The position numbers and the translations under genes are program-made. 64,000 bases of DNA, taken from JAICYJ01 sp035695105 (lineage in GTDB: Bacteria > Actinomycetota > Thermoleophilia > Gaiellales > JAICJC01). Under the pieces are notes generated by a model. The model worked only from the letters and a program-made list of their open reading frames with translations, did not search any database and had not been told where the DNA came from. Positions 32,358 to 44,048 of this stretch are shown piece by piece. The stretch covers positions 43,095 through 107,094 of the forward strand of contig DASSEV010000062.1 of the NCBI GenBank assembly GCA_035695105.1. Direction: 5' to 3'. Within the stretch, counting starts at the first letter, position 1, and each line of letters starts with the position of its first letter.

Positions 32358-33419
32358 ATGCAGAAACTGAAGTCATCTGCGCTGTTCGCTGTGGTGCTGG
32401 CCATCGTCGCGCTGGCGGCGGCGTGCGGCTCGTCGGGCAGCAGCAGCTCCGGCTCCGGCGGCGCAGCGGCGTCCAACGACAAGGCGCTGAACGGCGCGGG
32501 CAGTACGCTGGTTGCCCCGCTGATCTCCCAGTGGGCCCCGGACTACGCGTCCAAGGCCGGCGTCACCATCACGTACGGGCCGGTCGGCTCCGGCGGTGGC
32601 ATCGACGCCATCACCAACCGAACCGTCGACTTCGGCGCCTCCGATGCGCCGCTGTCCTCCGATCAGGCGACCGCCTGCAAGGGCTGCGTGCAGATCCCGT
32701 GGGCGCTGGCCGCCACGGTGGTCACCTACCACGTTTCCGGCGTCCCCAACAAGCTGAAGCTGACCGGCGACGTGCTCGCGAAGGTCTTCATGGGCGACAT
32801 CACGTCCTGGAACGATCCGGCGATCAAGTCGCTGAACCCCGGCGTCAACCTGCCGGGCACCCACATCACGCCGGTGTACCGCAGCGACGGATCCGGTGAC
32901 AGCTTCGTCTTCTCCAGCTACCTGTCCGCGGTCAGCCCGGACTGGAAGAGCAAGGTCGGCGCCTCCACGCAGCCATCCTTCCCGACCGGCCAGGGCGCCG
33001 AGAAGAACTCGGGCGTCGCAGCGGCGGTGCAGAGCACCGACGGCGCGATCGGCTACGTCGCTGTGTCCTACATCGCTGCCGACTCCCTGGACGAGGCGCT
33101 GATCCAGAACGCCGCCGGCAGCTACCCGGAGCCGAGCACCGACGCGATCAGCGCGGCGGCCGCCTCGGCCACGGGCATCCAGCCCGACGGCTCGATCCCG
33201 CTGGTCAACCCGCCGGCATCGGCCGCAAACGCGTATCCCCTGTCCACCTACTCGTACGCGATCGTTCCCAAGCAATCCCCCAAGGCGGCGGCGCTGAAGA
33301 AGTTCTTCACCTACGCCGTCACCGATGGGCAGAGCTTCGGGCCCGACCTCGGCTTCCCGGCGCTGCCGAGCTCGGTGGTCTCGCACGACAAGCAGGTGAT
33401 AGCGTCGATCCATCCGTAG
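32358..33419 (+). CDS. pstS: Phosphate-binding lipoprotein PstS
   Basis: A 353-residue high-affinity phosphate receptor. It has a signal sequence with lipobox LAAAC, then a Ser/Gly linker, and begins its fold with LNGAGSTLVAPLISQWAPDY. Phosphate ligands lie in GSGGGIDAITNRTVDFGASD, and RSDGSGDSFVFSSYL is also typical. The ATG at 32358 is preferred over one 15 nt upstream because GGAGGGG stands 7-10 nt before it. It is the first gene of pstSCAB behind a PHO box, and a strong hairpin follows its stop, which may keep its mRNA in excess. Confidence 0.96.
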   Translation: MQKLKSSALFAVVLAIVALAAACGSSGSSSSGSGGAAASNDKALNGAGSTLVAPLISQWAPDYASKAGVTITYGPVGSGGGIDAITNRTVDFGASDAPLSSDQATACKGCVQIPWALAATVVTYHVSGVPNKLKLTGDVLAKVFMGDITSWNDPAIKSLNPGVNLPGTHITPVYRSDGSGDSFVFSSYLSAVSPDWKSKVGASTQPSFPTGQGAEKNSGVAAAVQSTDGAIGYVAVSYIAADSLDEALIQNAAGSYPEPSTDAISAAAASATGIQPDGSIPLVNPPASAANAYPLSTYSYAIVPKQSPKAAALKKFFTYAVTDGQSFGPDLGFPALPSSVVSHDKQVIASIHP

Positions 33420-33429
33420 CTGACCCTCG

Positions 33430-33461
33430 ACCGGCCGGCGTCCGACGGGGCGCCGGCCGGT
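33430..33461 (+). terminator. Intercistronic hairpin between pstS and pstC (attenuator or stabiliser)
   Basis: An 11-bp perfect inverted repeat (ACCGGCCGGCG at 33430-33440, complement at 33451-33461) with a 10-nt loop, followed by TGCTGTT. It lies right after the pstS stop and 13 nt before pstC. The tail is weakly T-rich, so partial termination or 3'-end stabilisation is likelier than full termination. Confidence 0.6.
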
Positions 33462-33474
33462 TGCTGTTCTGACG

Positions 33475-34440
33475 ATGGCAACCGAAACCCCAGCACAGCG
33501 CATGCCGCTCTCCGGCCGTCGCCGTACGAGGTACGGCGACCTCGCCCTGCGCGGGATCACCGGGCTCGCCGCGGTCGTGCTCGGGCTGCTGATGGTGCTG
33601 CTTGTCTACGAGGTCGGCCGCGAGGCGTGGCCGAGCATCCAGGAGTTCGGCGCATCGTTCCTGACGGGGACCGAGTGGAACGCCGTCACGGACGTGTACG
33701 GCGCCCGCGACCTGATCTGGGGCACGCTGATCACCTCCCTCGGTGCCCTGCTGATCGCCGTGCCGATGTCGATCGCGATCGGCGTGTTCCTGAGCGAGCT
33801 CGCGCCCAGGGCGATCCGAACGCCGGTGACCATGCTGGTCGAGCTGCTCGCCGCCATTCCCAGCGTCGTGCTCGGCCTCTGGGGCATCCTGATCATGGGC
33901 CCGTTCGTGGCCCAGCACATCGAGCCGTTCATCATCGACCACTTCGGCTGGATCCCGTTCCTGGACGGCTACCCGTCCAACCAGGGCCTGTTCATGGCCA
34001 TCCTCGTGCTGACGATCATGGTCGTGCCGATCGTGGCCAGCGTCAGCCGTGAGCTGTTCACGAACGTCCCCAGCGACCTCAAGCAGGGGTCGCTGGCACT
34101 CGGCGCCACCCGCTGGGAGATGGTGCGCTCGGTGATGATCCCGCAGGTCGGCGGAGGCCTGGTCGCAGCCGTCATGCTCGGCTTCGGCCGGGCGATCGGC
34201 GAGGCCATCGCCGTGACGCAGGTGATCGGCGGGTCGAACTCGCGCCCGGATAGCCTCTGGGGCCCCGCCGACACGATGGCGAGCCGCATCGCTGCCCAGT
34301 ACGCAGGCACGGCCACCCACCTGCAGCGCGCATCGCTCGCCTACCTGGCGGTGATCCTGCTCGTGTTCAGCCTGATCGTCAACCTGACGGCCCAGCTGAT
34401 CGCGGCGCGCATGCAGCGGCGGATGCGAGGGGCGGCGTGA
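33475..34440 (+). CDS. pstC: Phosphate ABC transporter permease PstC
   Basis: A 321-residue inner-membrane permease with about six transmembrane helices, the first near 24-44 (ITGLAAVVLGLLMVLLVYEV). Characteristic elements are FLTGTEWNAV, ELLAAIPSVVLGLWGILI and the cytoplasmic EAA loop LKQGSLALGATRWEMVRSVM, which docks on PstB, then GGGLVAAVMLGFGRAIGEAIA. It pairs with PstA to form the channel. No clear ribosome site precedes its ATG, possibly because the upstream hairpin links its translation to processing. Its stop overlaps the pstA start. Confidence 0.95.
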   Translation: MATETPAQRMPLSGRRRTRYGDLALRGITGLAAVVLGLLMVLLVYEVGREAWPSIQEFGASFLTGTEWNAVTDVYGARDLIWGTLITSLGALLIAVPMSIAIGVFLSELAPRAIRTPVTMLVELLAAIPSVVLGLWGILIMGPFVAQHIEPFIIDHFGWIPFLDGYPSNQGLFMAILVLTIMVVPIVASVSRELFTNVPSDLKQGSLALGATRWEMVRSVMIPQVGGGLVAAVMLGFGRAIGEAIAVTQVIGGSNSRPDSLWGPADTMASRIAAQYAGTATHLQRASLAYLAVILLVFSLIVNLTAQLIAARMQRRMRGAA

Positions 34441-35330
34441 GCGCGGCGCCGCTTCCTCTGTCCGCATCCTCGGGTCGCGCCGCTCGCCGTCGCCGGTGGA
34501 GCAAGGTGATGGAGGTGCTGGCGACGCTGGCCGCAATGCTGGCGATCGCCGTGCTCGCGATCGTGATCATCTCCGTCGCGAAGAAGGGCCTGCCGGCGCT
34601 CAACGCCGATCTGTTCACGCAGGTGACGAGCACCTTCGGCATCCCCGGCGAGGGCGGCGGCATCAAGAACGCCATCATCGGCACCCTCATCATGACGGCG
34701 ATCGCGACGGCGATCTCTGTGCCGCTCGGCGTCCTGCTGGCGATCTTCAGCAGCGAGTTCGCGCCGCCGCGGCTGGCGGTCGTCATCCGGATCACGCTGA
34801 ACGTGCTGGCCGGCGTGCCGACCATCGTCATCGGCGTCTTCGTGTTCGGCCTGCTCGTCGTCGGCAACGGCTACAGCGCGTACGCAGCGGGTGTCGCGCT
34901 CTCCATCGTGCAGCTGCCGGTCGTGGCCCGGTCGACCGAGGAGGTGCTGCTGCTGGTGCCGTCCTCGCTGCGCGAGGCCGGGATGGCGCTCGGAGCGAGC
35001 CGGGCTCGTACGGTGCTCACGGTGATCCTTCCGACGGCGGTGGGCGGAATCGTCACGGCCACGATCGTCGCTGTCGCACGGGCGGCCGGCGAGACGGCGC
35101 CGCTCCTGTTCACGACGGGCATCTTCGCCAACGCTGTGGTCACCGACCCGACCAAGCCGATGGCATCGATCCCGCTCGTCATCTTCCAGGGATCCGAGTC
35201 GCCCAGCCCTCACGACCAGGAGGTCGCCTGGGCGGCCGCACTGGTGCTGCTGGTGGGCGTGCTGATCGGAAGCAGCCTTGGCCGGCTGCTCTCGCTGCGC
35301 AGCCGCCGGAGGATCGAGCAGACGCGATGA
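34437..35330 (+). CDS. pstA: Phosphate ABC transporter permease PstA
   Basis: A 297-residue partner permease with about six membrane helices. The first, AAMLAIAVLAIVIISVAKK, follows a basic tail. Family signatures are GIKNAIIGTLIMTAIATAIS, FGLLVVGNGYSAYAAGVALS, the EAA loop SSLREAGMALGASRARTVLT and ARAAGETAPLLFT. The start is GTG overlapping the pstC stop (GTGA). The C-terminus ends in a basic RSRRRIEQTR. PstB starts 24 nt downstream, so all four genes form one transcript. Confidence 0.95.
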   Translation: MSAAPLPLSASSGRAARRRRWSKVMEVLATLAAMLAIAVLAIVIISVAKKGLPALNADLFTQVTSTFGIPGEGGGIKNAIIGTLIMTAIATAISVPLGVLLAIFSSEFAPPRLAVVIRITLNVLAGVPTIVIGVFVFGLLVVGNGYSAYAAGVALSIVQLPVVARSTEEVLLLVPSSLREAGMALGASRARTVLTVILPTAVGGIVTATIVAVARAAGETAPLLFTTGIFANAVVTDPTKPMASIPLVIFQGSESPSPHDQEVAWAAALVLLVGVLIGSSLGRLLSLRSRRRIEQTR

Positions 35331-35354
35331 GGCACCAGCCGGCCACCAGGATGC

Positions 35355-36299
35355 ATGATGTCTGAGACCATTCGTCCCGAAGGGACACCACCGATGACCG
35401 ACCAGCCCGACGAGACAACAGCGGCGAACTCGCCCGATCCGGCGTCCGGCGTGGCGCCAGCACGGCCGACCACCCAGCTCGGTGACGTCGCCGCGGGCCA
35501 CGACGAGGACCCGACGGTCGGGCATCCCACCGTCTTCGAGCTCGAGAACGTCAACGTCTCCTACAGCGGCAAGGTCGCCATCCGAGACGTCAACATGGAC
35601 ATCCACTGCAACCTCGTGACCGCGTTCATCGGCCCCTCGGGCTGCGGCAAGACCACGCTGCTGCGCAGCCTGAACCGGCTCAACGATCTGATCCCGGGCG
35701 CCGCCGTCGGCGGCCGGGTCGAGTACCGCGGCGAGGACCTGTACGGGTCCGACGTGGACGCGGTCGAGGTGCGGCGCCGCATCGGGATGGTGTTCCAGCG
35801 GCCGAACCCCTTCCCGAAGTCGATCTACGACAACGTCGCGTACGGCCTGCGCCTGCACGGCATGAAGGACGATCTCGACAGCCGGGTCGAGCGGGCGCTG
35901 CGACACGCCGCGCTGTGGGACGAGGTGAAGGACCGGCTCAAGGCCAGCGGCCTGTCGCTGTCGGGAGGGCAGCAGCAGCGCCTGTGCATCGCGCGTGCGC
36001 TTGCGATCGAGCCGGACGTGATCCTGATGGACGAGCCGGCGTCGGCCCTCGACCCGATCTCGACCCAGAGCATCGAGGACCTGGTCGAGCAGCTCAAGTC
36101 CGAGTACTCGATCATCATCGTCACTCACAACATGCAGCAGGCCGCGCGCGTCGCCGACGTCACCGCCTTCTTCAGCGTGGACGTGGCCGAGGACGGGTCG
36201 CGGAGCGGCGTGCTCGTCGAGCAGGGCCCGACGTCGAAGCTGTTCATCCGCCCCTCCGATCCGCGCACCGAGGCCTACGTCACCGGCCGCTTCGGCTAG
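35355..36299 (+). CDS. pstB: Phosphate ABC transporter ATPase PstB
   Basis: The ATPase that drives phosphate import: Walker A GPSGCGKTT (about 93), LNRLNDLIPGA, Q-loop VFQRPNPFPKSIYDNVAYG, signature LSLSGGQQQRLCIARAL (about 200), Walker B ILMDEPASALDP and switch VTHNMQQAARVAD. It carries about 60 extra N-terminal residues, acidic and low in complexity (TDQPDETTAANSPD), before the usual start of the fold; the role of this tail is unknown. Starts at 35355, 35358 or 35394 are possible; AGGA precedes the first two and AAGGGA the last. Confidence 0.95.
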   Translation: MMSETIRPEGTPPMTDQPDETTAANSPDPASGVAPARPTTQLGDVAAGHDEDPTVGHPTVFELENVNVSYSGKVAIRDVNMDIHCNLVTAFIGPSGCGKTTLLRSLNRLNDLIPGAAVGGRVEYRGEDLYGSDVDAVEVRRRIGMVFQRPNPFPKSIYDNVAYGLRLHGMKDDLDSRVERALRHAALWDEVKDRLKASGLSLSGGQQQRLCIARALAIEPDVILMDEPASALDPISTQSIEDLVEQLKSEYSIIIVTHNMQQAARVADVTAFFSVDVAEDGSRSGVLVEQGPTSKLFIRPSDPRTEAYVTGRFG

Positions 36300-36338
36300 G
36301 AACTCCGCGCGGCCTGACCACTGGTACCATCAGGTCTC

Positions 36339-39300
36339 GTGAGCAGCGAGGCAGCCCCGCCCGTCGCGACATCGCCCGGCGATCCCGACGCTGAGCTCAC
36401 CGCGGCGGTGCTCGCCGATCTCGACGGTGCCGACGACCGTCTGACCGCCTTCGCCCGGTCGTATGTCCGCCGCGTCGGCATCGACCAGGTGGAGCGCCCG
36501 TCGCCGGCGGCGCTGGCCGCGCAGATCCGCAGCCTGTTCGCGTTCGTCGACGCTCGCCGCGGCGAGGTGGCCGTGCGCGCCCTCAACCCGACGACGGAGG
36601 AGGAGGGCTACGCCGCCGCCGGCACCGTGGTCGAGGCCAACCTCCCCGACTCCCCCTTCCTGATCGACAGCGTCGGCGAGGAGCTGCGCAGCCGCGGGCT
36701 CGAGGTGCGGAGCGTGCTCCACCCTGTGATGGGCGTGGAGCGGGATGCGAGCGGCTCCGTCTCCTCGATCGGGCCGGCCCGGGGCGCGCTTCACCGCGAG
36801 TCGGTGATGCACTTCGAGGTCTCGCGCCGGGTGCCCGACGACCAGCTCTCCGCGGTCGAGGACGGCGTTGCCAGGGTGCTCGCCGACGTGCGGCTGGTCG
36901 TGCGCGACTTCCATCCCATGGTCGACCGGGTCGACCGCCTGGTCGAGGTCGCTCACGAGGCGGGCGCCCGCTATCCGAAGGACGACATCGGGGAGGCGAT
37001 CGCATTCCTCCACTGGCTGAAGGCCGACAACTTCGTGTTCCTCGGCTATCGCGAGTACGACCTCCGCGGGTCGGGTGACGAGGAGACGGTGCAGGTCGTG
37101 CCCGGCTCCGGCCTCGGCATCCTGTCGGACGAGACGAGGTCGACGTATGACCAGCCGGTGGCGATCTCGACGCTGAAGTCGACCCTGCGCGACCGGATCG
37201 TGGGCGGGCCGCTCGTGATCGTGTCCAAGACCAACCGGCAGGCCACCGTCCACCGGCGCGTCAAGATGGACTACATCGGCGTCAAGCACGTCGACGAGTC
37301 GGGCGCGGTCGTGGGCGAGCTGCGGGTGCTCGGCCTGTTCACCAGCAAGGCGCTGATGGAGCCGGCCCGCGACATCCCGCTGATCCGCCGAAAGCTCGAC
37401 TACATCATGGAGTCCGAGGATCTCTTCCCCGGCTCGCACGACTACAAGGCCGTGGTCACGATCTTCGACAGCTTCCCGAAGGACGAGCTGTTCGCCTCAT
37501 CCGCGGACGACCTGCGGGACACGGTGATGGCGCTGCTCGGCCTGCAGGAGCGGCGGCAGGTGCAGCTGTTCGTGCGGCCGGACCTGAACGGCCGGTTCGT
37601 CTCCGCGACCGTGGCGCTGCCGCGCGACCACGTTTCGACCGAGCTGCGCCTGCGCCTGCAGAACCTGCTCGAGGAGCGGTTCAACGGCGACTCCGTCGAC
37701 TACCACCTCGCGTTGGGCGAGACCGAGCCGGCGCGGTTCCACTTCATCGTGCACGTGCCGGAGGGCGAGGTGCCCGAGGTGTCGTACGCCGAGCTCGAGC
37801 GCGAGGTGATCGAGGCCGCCCGAACGTGGGACGACGCACTCTCCGATGCACTCGTGGCCCGCCACGGCGAGGTGCAGGGACACGCGCTGGCTCGCCGGTA
37901 CGCGGGGCTCTTCCCCGAGTACTACAAGTCGGCCGCTCCCATCTTCATGGCGGAGTTCGACGTCGACCAGTTCGAGCAGCTGGGTGCCGAGCGGCCGTAC
38001 ACGGTCGCCCTCCAGAACGAGGAGGCGACGGCGGAGCCGCTCACCCGGCTGAAGCTCTACAAGACCGGCGGCAAGGCGCCGCTCTCCGATCTGCTGCCGG
38101 TGCTCGAGGCGCTCGGGCTGACCGTGGTCGAGGAGGTGCCGACCCGGTTGCAGGAGCACGAGGGCAGCGGCCGGTACCTGCACGACTTCGGCGTGCTCGA
38201 CGCGAACGGCTGGCCGCTCGACCTCGACCGGGTGGGCGGGTACGTGGCCGACACGGTTCGTGCGGTCTGGGATAGCCGGGCCGAGTCGGACTCGCTCAAC
38301 CGCCTGGTGCCCGCTGCCGGCCTGACCTGGCGTCAGGTCGCGATCCTGCGGGCCTACCGGCAGTACCGGCAGGTGCTGGGCGGCGGATTCACGAAGCGCT
38401 ACGTCAACGACGCCTTCGTCCGGAACTCCGGCCTGGCCCGCAAGCTGGTGGAGCTGTTCGAGCTGCGTCTCGATCCTGCGCGCGACCCCGCCGCGGACTC
38501 GAAGCCGCTCGAGTCGGAGATCCTGAAGGGGCTCGACGAGATCGCCAGCCTCGACGACGACCGCATCCTGCGGAGCTTCCTCGGGATGATCCTGGCGACC
38601 GTGCGGACGAACGCGTTCAGGGACGGCGGAGCCCTGCCGTACCTCTCGTTCAAGCTCCGCTGCGAGGACGTGCCGGGGATGCCGAAGCCTGTGCCGCGCT
38701 GGGAGATCTTCGTGTACTCCACGGCAATGGAGGGCGTCCACCTACGTGGCGGCTACGTTGCCCGCGGTGGCATCAGGTGGTCCGACCGGCTGGAGGACTA
38801 CCGCACCGAGATCCTCGGGCTGATGAAGGCCCAGATGGTCAAGAACGCGGTGATCGTGCCCACGGGGGCGAAGGGCGGCTTCGTGCTCAAGCGTCCGCCG
38901 TCCGACCGGGGCGCATTGATGGACGAGGAGCGGCGCCAGTACATGGTGCTGATGCGCGGCATGCTCGACCTCACCGACAACATCGTGGGCGGCGAGGTGC
39001 GCCGGCCGCCGGGGGTTCGCGTGCTCGACCCCGAGTCCGACGCGTACCTGGTCGTCGCAGCCGACAAGGGCACCGCCCATCTGTCCGACACGGCGAACGA
39101 GGTCAGCGCCGAGTACGGCTTCTGGCTTGGCGACGCCTACGCGTCGGGCGGCTCTGCCGGATACGACCACAAGGAGCTCGGCATCACGGCGAAGGGCGCA
39201 TGGGAGAGCGTCAAGCGCCACTTCGCCGAGCTCGGCCAGGACGTGATGACCGAGCCGTTCACCGTCGTCGGCATCGGCGACATGTCGGGTGACGTGTTCG

Positions 39301-41147
39301 GCAACGGCATGCTGCTCTCGCCGGCCATCAAGCTGGTCGCGGCGTTCGACCACCGGCACGTGTTCATCGATCCGGATCCCGATCCCGCCCGGTCGCTCGA
39401 GGAGCGGCAGCGGCTGTTCGAGCTGCCCGCGAGCTCCTGGGACGACTACGACCGGTCGCTCATCTCCGAGGGCGGCGGCGTCTGGCCGCGGAGCGCGAAG
39501 GCGGTGCCGTTGTCGGACCAGGCGCGGGCGGTGCTCGGCGTGCAGGCGCAGAGCCTGTCGCCGATGGAGCTGTGCCAGGCGATCCTTCGCGCCCCTGTCG
39601 ATCTGTTCTGGAACGGCGGGATCGGCACGTTCGTGAAGGCGTCGACCGAGTCCCACGAGGATGCCGGCGACCGCGCCAACGATCCGCTGCGGGTGAACGG
39701 CGGCGACCTGCGATGCCGGGTGGTTGCCGAGGGCGGCAACCTCGGGTTCACGCAGCGCGGCCGCATCGAGTACGCGATGGCGGGCGGGCGCATCAACACC
39801 GACGCGATCGACAACTCGGCCGGCGTGGACTGCTCGGATCACGAGGTGAACCTGAAGATCCTGCTGGCCCAGGCGGTGGAGTCCGGCGATCTCACCATCG
39901 AGCAGCGCAACGAGCTGCTGGAATCGGTGGTCGACGAGGTGGTCGCGCACGTGCTCTACGACAACTACCTCCAGGTGCAGATCCTCTCCCAGGAGTCCGC
40001 CGTGTCCGCCACGCGGATGGAGGCGTACGAGGCGCTGATGGAGGAGCTCGAGCGCGCGAACCTGCTCGACCGCCCGCTCGAGTCGCTGCCCAGCGCCGAC
40101 CGCATGGCAGAGCGCGAGTCTGCGGGCGCCGGCATGGTGAGGCCGGAGCTGTGCGTGCTGCTGGCCTATGCCAAGCGGCTGCTGCGCGACCAGATCCAGC
40201 CCTCGTCCCTGCCGGACGATCCGCACCTGGAAGGGGACCTGGCGGCGTACTTCCCCGAGCCCGTCGTGGAGCGGTTCTGGGCGCTGCTGACGACGCATCC
40301 GCTGCGCCGCGAGATCATCGCCACGATCGTCACCAACGACGTGATCAACTCGATGGGCAGCACGTTCGTCGCCCGCATGGCGGCCGAGACGGGCGCCGGC
40401 CCGGACGAGATCTGCCGGGCCTTCCTGATCGCGCGCGAGGTGACGGATGCCCGCCGGCACTGGGGGCGGGTCGAGGCCCTTCGCAGCGACGTGCCGGTCG
40501 AAACCGCCGCGGAGCTCATGGCCGGCGTCGACTCGATGGTGGAGCAGTTCGCGCGCTGGTACCTGCGCTACGACGCCGACCTCGACCTGCGCACGGCGAT
40601 CGATCGGGACCAGCCGGGCTTCCGCGACCTGCTCGCCCATCTGCAGGAGGCCGCGACGAGCTCGTGGCGGCTCGAGTACGAGGAGCGGCTGGAGGGCTAC
40701 CTCGGCCAGCACGTGCCGGAGGAGACGGCCCGCTTCGGCGCGACGGTGCCCGACCTGGTGTACGCGCCCGATGTGATCGCGGTGGCGCGCGAGACCGGCC
40801 GGTCGATCGCGGAGGTCGCGCACGCCTTCTTCGTGGTGGGGGAGCGGCTGTACCTGAACGTGGTCGAGGAGCGGGTCGCGCACATGCCGGCGAAGACGCG
40901 CTGGCAGCGCCTGGCCTGGGGCGCGCAGCTGGACGACCTGCGGCTGCTGCGCCGGCAGATCGTGGCGCGGGTGATCGAGCAGTTCAGCGGTGCTGATATC
41001 GACGCGGCGGTGGACGAGTACCTGGCCGCGCGGGTTGATCCGTACCAGCGGCTGGCCACGCTGATGGGCAGCGCCTCCGGCTCCCAGGTCGACGACGCGT
41101 CGGCGGTGATGGTGATGGTGCACCAGATCCGCCAGGTCGTCGCCTGA
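36339..41147 (+). CDS. NAD-specific glutamate dehydrogenase, 180-kDa class
   Basis: A very large (1602 residues) enzyme that oxidatively deaminates glutamate to 2-oxoglutarate. It matches the GDH180 family known from Streptomyces, Mycobacterium and proteobacteria. A long regulatory N-terminal half (ACT-like segments; PLIRRKLDYIMESEDLFPGS) precedes the catalytic core, with VPTGAKGGFVLKR (about 840), YLVVAADKGTAHLSDTANEV, the NAD fold near VVGIGDMSGDVFGNGMLLSP, and DNSAGVDCSDHEVNLK (about 1158). A C-terminal helical region completes it. The start is GTG with TACCAT 8 nt before it (leaderless). It stands alone between pstB and a 211-bp gap with a terminator. Confidence 0.95.
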   Translation: MSSEAAPPVATSPGDPDAELTAAVLADLDGADDRLTAFARSYVRRVGIDQVERPSPAALAAQIRSLFAFVDARRGEVAVRALNPTTEEEGYAAAGTVVEANLPDSPFLIDSVGEELRSRGLEVRSVLHPVMGVERDASGSVSSIGPARGALHRESVMHFEVSRRVPDDQLSAVEDGVARVLADVRLVVRDFHPMVDRVDRLVEVAHEAGARYPKDDIGEAIAFLHWLKADNFVFLGYREYDLRGSGDEETVQVVPGSGLGILSDETRSTYDQPVAISTLKSTLRDRIVGGPLVIVSKTNRQATVHRRVKMDYIGVKHVDESGAVVGELRVLGLFTSKALMEPARDIPLIRRKLDYIMESEDLFPGSHDYKAVVTIFDSFPKDELFASSADDLRDTVMALLGLQERRQVQLFVRPDLNGRFVSATVALPRDHVSTELRLRLQNLLEERFNGDSVDYHLALGETEPARFHFIVHVPEGEVPEVSYAELEREVIEAARTWDDALSDALVARHGEVQGHALARRYAGLFPEYYKSAAPIFMAEFDVDQFEQLGAERPYTVALQNEEATAEPLTRLKLYKTGGKAPLSDLLPVLEALGLTVVEEVPTRLQEHEGSGRYLHDFGVLDANGWPLDLDRVGGYVADTVRAVWDSRAESDSLNRLVPAAGLTWRQVAILRAYRQYRQVLGGGFTKRYVNDAFVRNSGLARKLVELFELRLDPARDPAADSKPLESEILKGLDEIASLDDDRILRSFLGMILATVRTNAFRDGGALPYLSFKLRCEDVPGMPKPVPRWEIFVYSTAMEGVHLRGGYVARGGIRWSDRLEDYRTEILGLMKAQMVKNAVIVPTGAKGGFVLKRPPSDRGALMDEERRQYMVLMRGMLDLTDNIVGGEVRRPPGVRVLDPESDAYLVVAADKGTAHLSDTANEVSAEYGFWLGDAYASGGSAGYDHKELGITAKGAWESVKRHFAELGQDVMTEPFTVVGIGDMSGDVFGNGMLLSPAIKLVAAFDHRHVFIDPDPDPARSLEERQRLFELPASSWDDYDRSLISEGGGVWPRSAKAVPLSDQARAVLGVQAQSLSPMELCQAILRAPVDLFWNGGIGTFVKASTESHEDAGDRANDPLRVNGGDLRCRVVAEGGNLGFTQRGRIEYAMAGGRINTDAIDNSAGVDCSDHEVNLKILLAQAVESGDLTIEQRNELLESVVDEVVAHVLYDNYLQVQILSQESAVSATRMEAYEALMEELERANLLDRPLESLPSADRMAERESAGAGMVRPELCVLLAYAKRLLRDQIQPSSLPDDPHLEGDLAAYFPEPVVERFWALLTTHPLRREIIATIVTNDVINSMGSTFVARMAAETGAGPDEICRAFLIAREVTDARRHWGRVEALRSDVPVETAAELMAGVDSMVEQFARWYLRYDADLDLRTAIDRDQPGFRDLLAHLQEAATSSWRLEYEERLEGYLGQHVPEETARFGATVPDLVYAPDVIAVARETGRSIAEVAHAFFVVGERLYLNVVEERVAHMPAKTRWQRLAWGAQLDDLRLLRRQIVARVIEQFSGADIDAAVDEYLAARVDPYQRLATLMGSASGSQVDDASAVMVMVHQIRQVVA

Positions 41148-41276
41148 GCAGATCGTCACGATCCTCCGACACGTCGTTCCGCTGCGCACTCGCCCGCGTC
41201 ACGCCGGCCGACCCGTGCTTTGAGACCGCCCGCCGGGCGAGGCCGTGTCATGCGAGAACCCGTGACGGTTCCGTGC

Positions 41277-41308
41277 CAGACCGGCGCCTGCCGGCGCCGG
41301 TCTGCTTT
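41277..41308 (+). terminator. Rho-independent terminator-like hairpin after the glutamate dehydrogenase gene
   Basis: A perfect 12-bp stem (CAGACCGGCGCC at 41277-41288 with its complement at 41293-41304) closes a 4-nt TGCC loop and is followed by CTTT. The 211-bp gap also holds the 12-mer GCTTTGAGACCG twice (41217-41228 and 41304-41315). Nothing else was recognised in this gap. Confidence 0.7.
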
Positions 41309-41358
41309 GAGACCGGGGTTCGGCCCAGGACCGGCCGGCGGGTACCCTGTCTCCCGTC

Positions 41359-43358
<2,000 letters not shown>

Positions 43359-43362
<4 letters not shown>

Positions 43363-44048
43363 TCGACGAGGCGGCCGGGCTCAAGCGCGCCGCGGCCGAG
43401 GCCGCCATCGACGCCGAGGTGCGAAGCGGGATGACGCTGGGGCTCGGCACCGGATCGACCGCCGCCTTCCTGCTGGACGGGCTGGCCGCCCGCCTCGAGG
43501 GCGGCGCGCTCGAGGGGATCACCGGTGTTCCCACCTCCGAGGCGACCGCCGCTCGCTGCCGCGAGCTCGGCATCCCGCTGGCGACGCTGGAGCAGCGTCC
43601 CCGCCTGGATCTCGCCCTCGACGGCGCGGACGAGATCGCGCCCGGGCTCGACCTGATCAAAGGCCTCGGCGGCGCCCACCTGCGGGAGAAGGTGGTGGCC
43701 GCCTCCGCCGCCCGCTTCGTGGTCGTCGCCGACGACTCCAAGCTGGTCGAGCGGCTGGGCCAGCGCGCTCCGCTGCCGGTCGAGGTGGTCACCTTCGCCT
43801 ACCCGCTCTGCGAGCGGCTCCTGGCCGAGGCGGGCTGGACGCCGCTGCTGCGCGGCGGCCCGGCGTCGCCGTTCGTCACCGACGAGGGCAACCACATCGC
43901 CGATTGCCGGCGCGACGACTGGAGCGACGCAGCCCGGCTCGCCGCCGAGCTCGAGGCCATGCCCGGCATGGTCGCCCACGGCCTGTTCCTCGGCATGGCG
44001 TCCGCGGCCTACGTTGCCACGCCGGACGGCGTGCGCGTCATCACCTAG
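43359..44048 (+). CDS. rpiA: Ribose-5-phosphate isomerase A
   Basis: A 229-residue isomerase of ribose 5-phosphate and ribulose 5-phosphate. The phosphate loop GLGTGSTAAFLLDGL, the catalytic region DLALDGADEI (about 88) and KGLGGAHLREKVVAA (about 100, with the catalytic Lys and Glu) are all present, as is the C-terminal VAHGLFLGMASAAYVATPDG. The gene supplies the one pentose step missing from the tkt-pgl operon. It overlaps the upstream DUF255 gene by ATGA and converges on the methyltransferase gene with 8 bp overlap. Confidence 0.95.
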
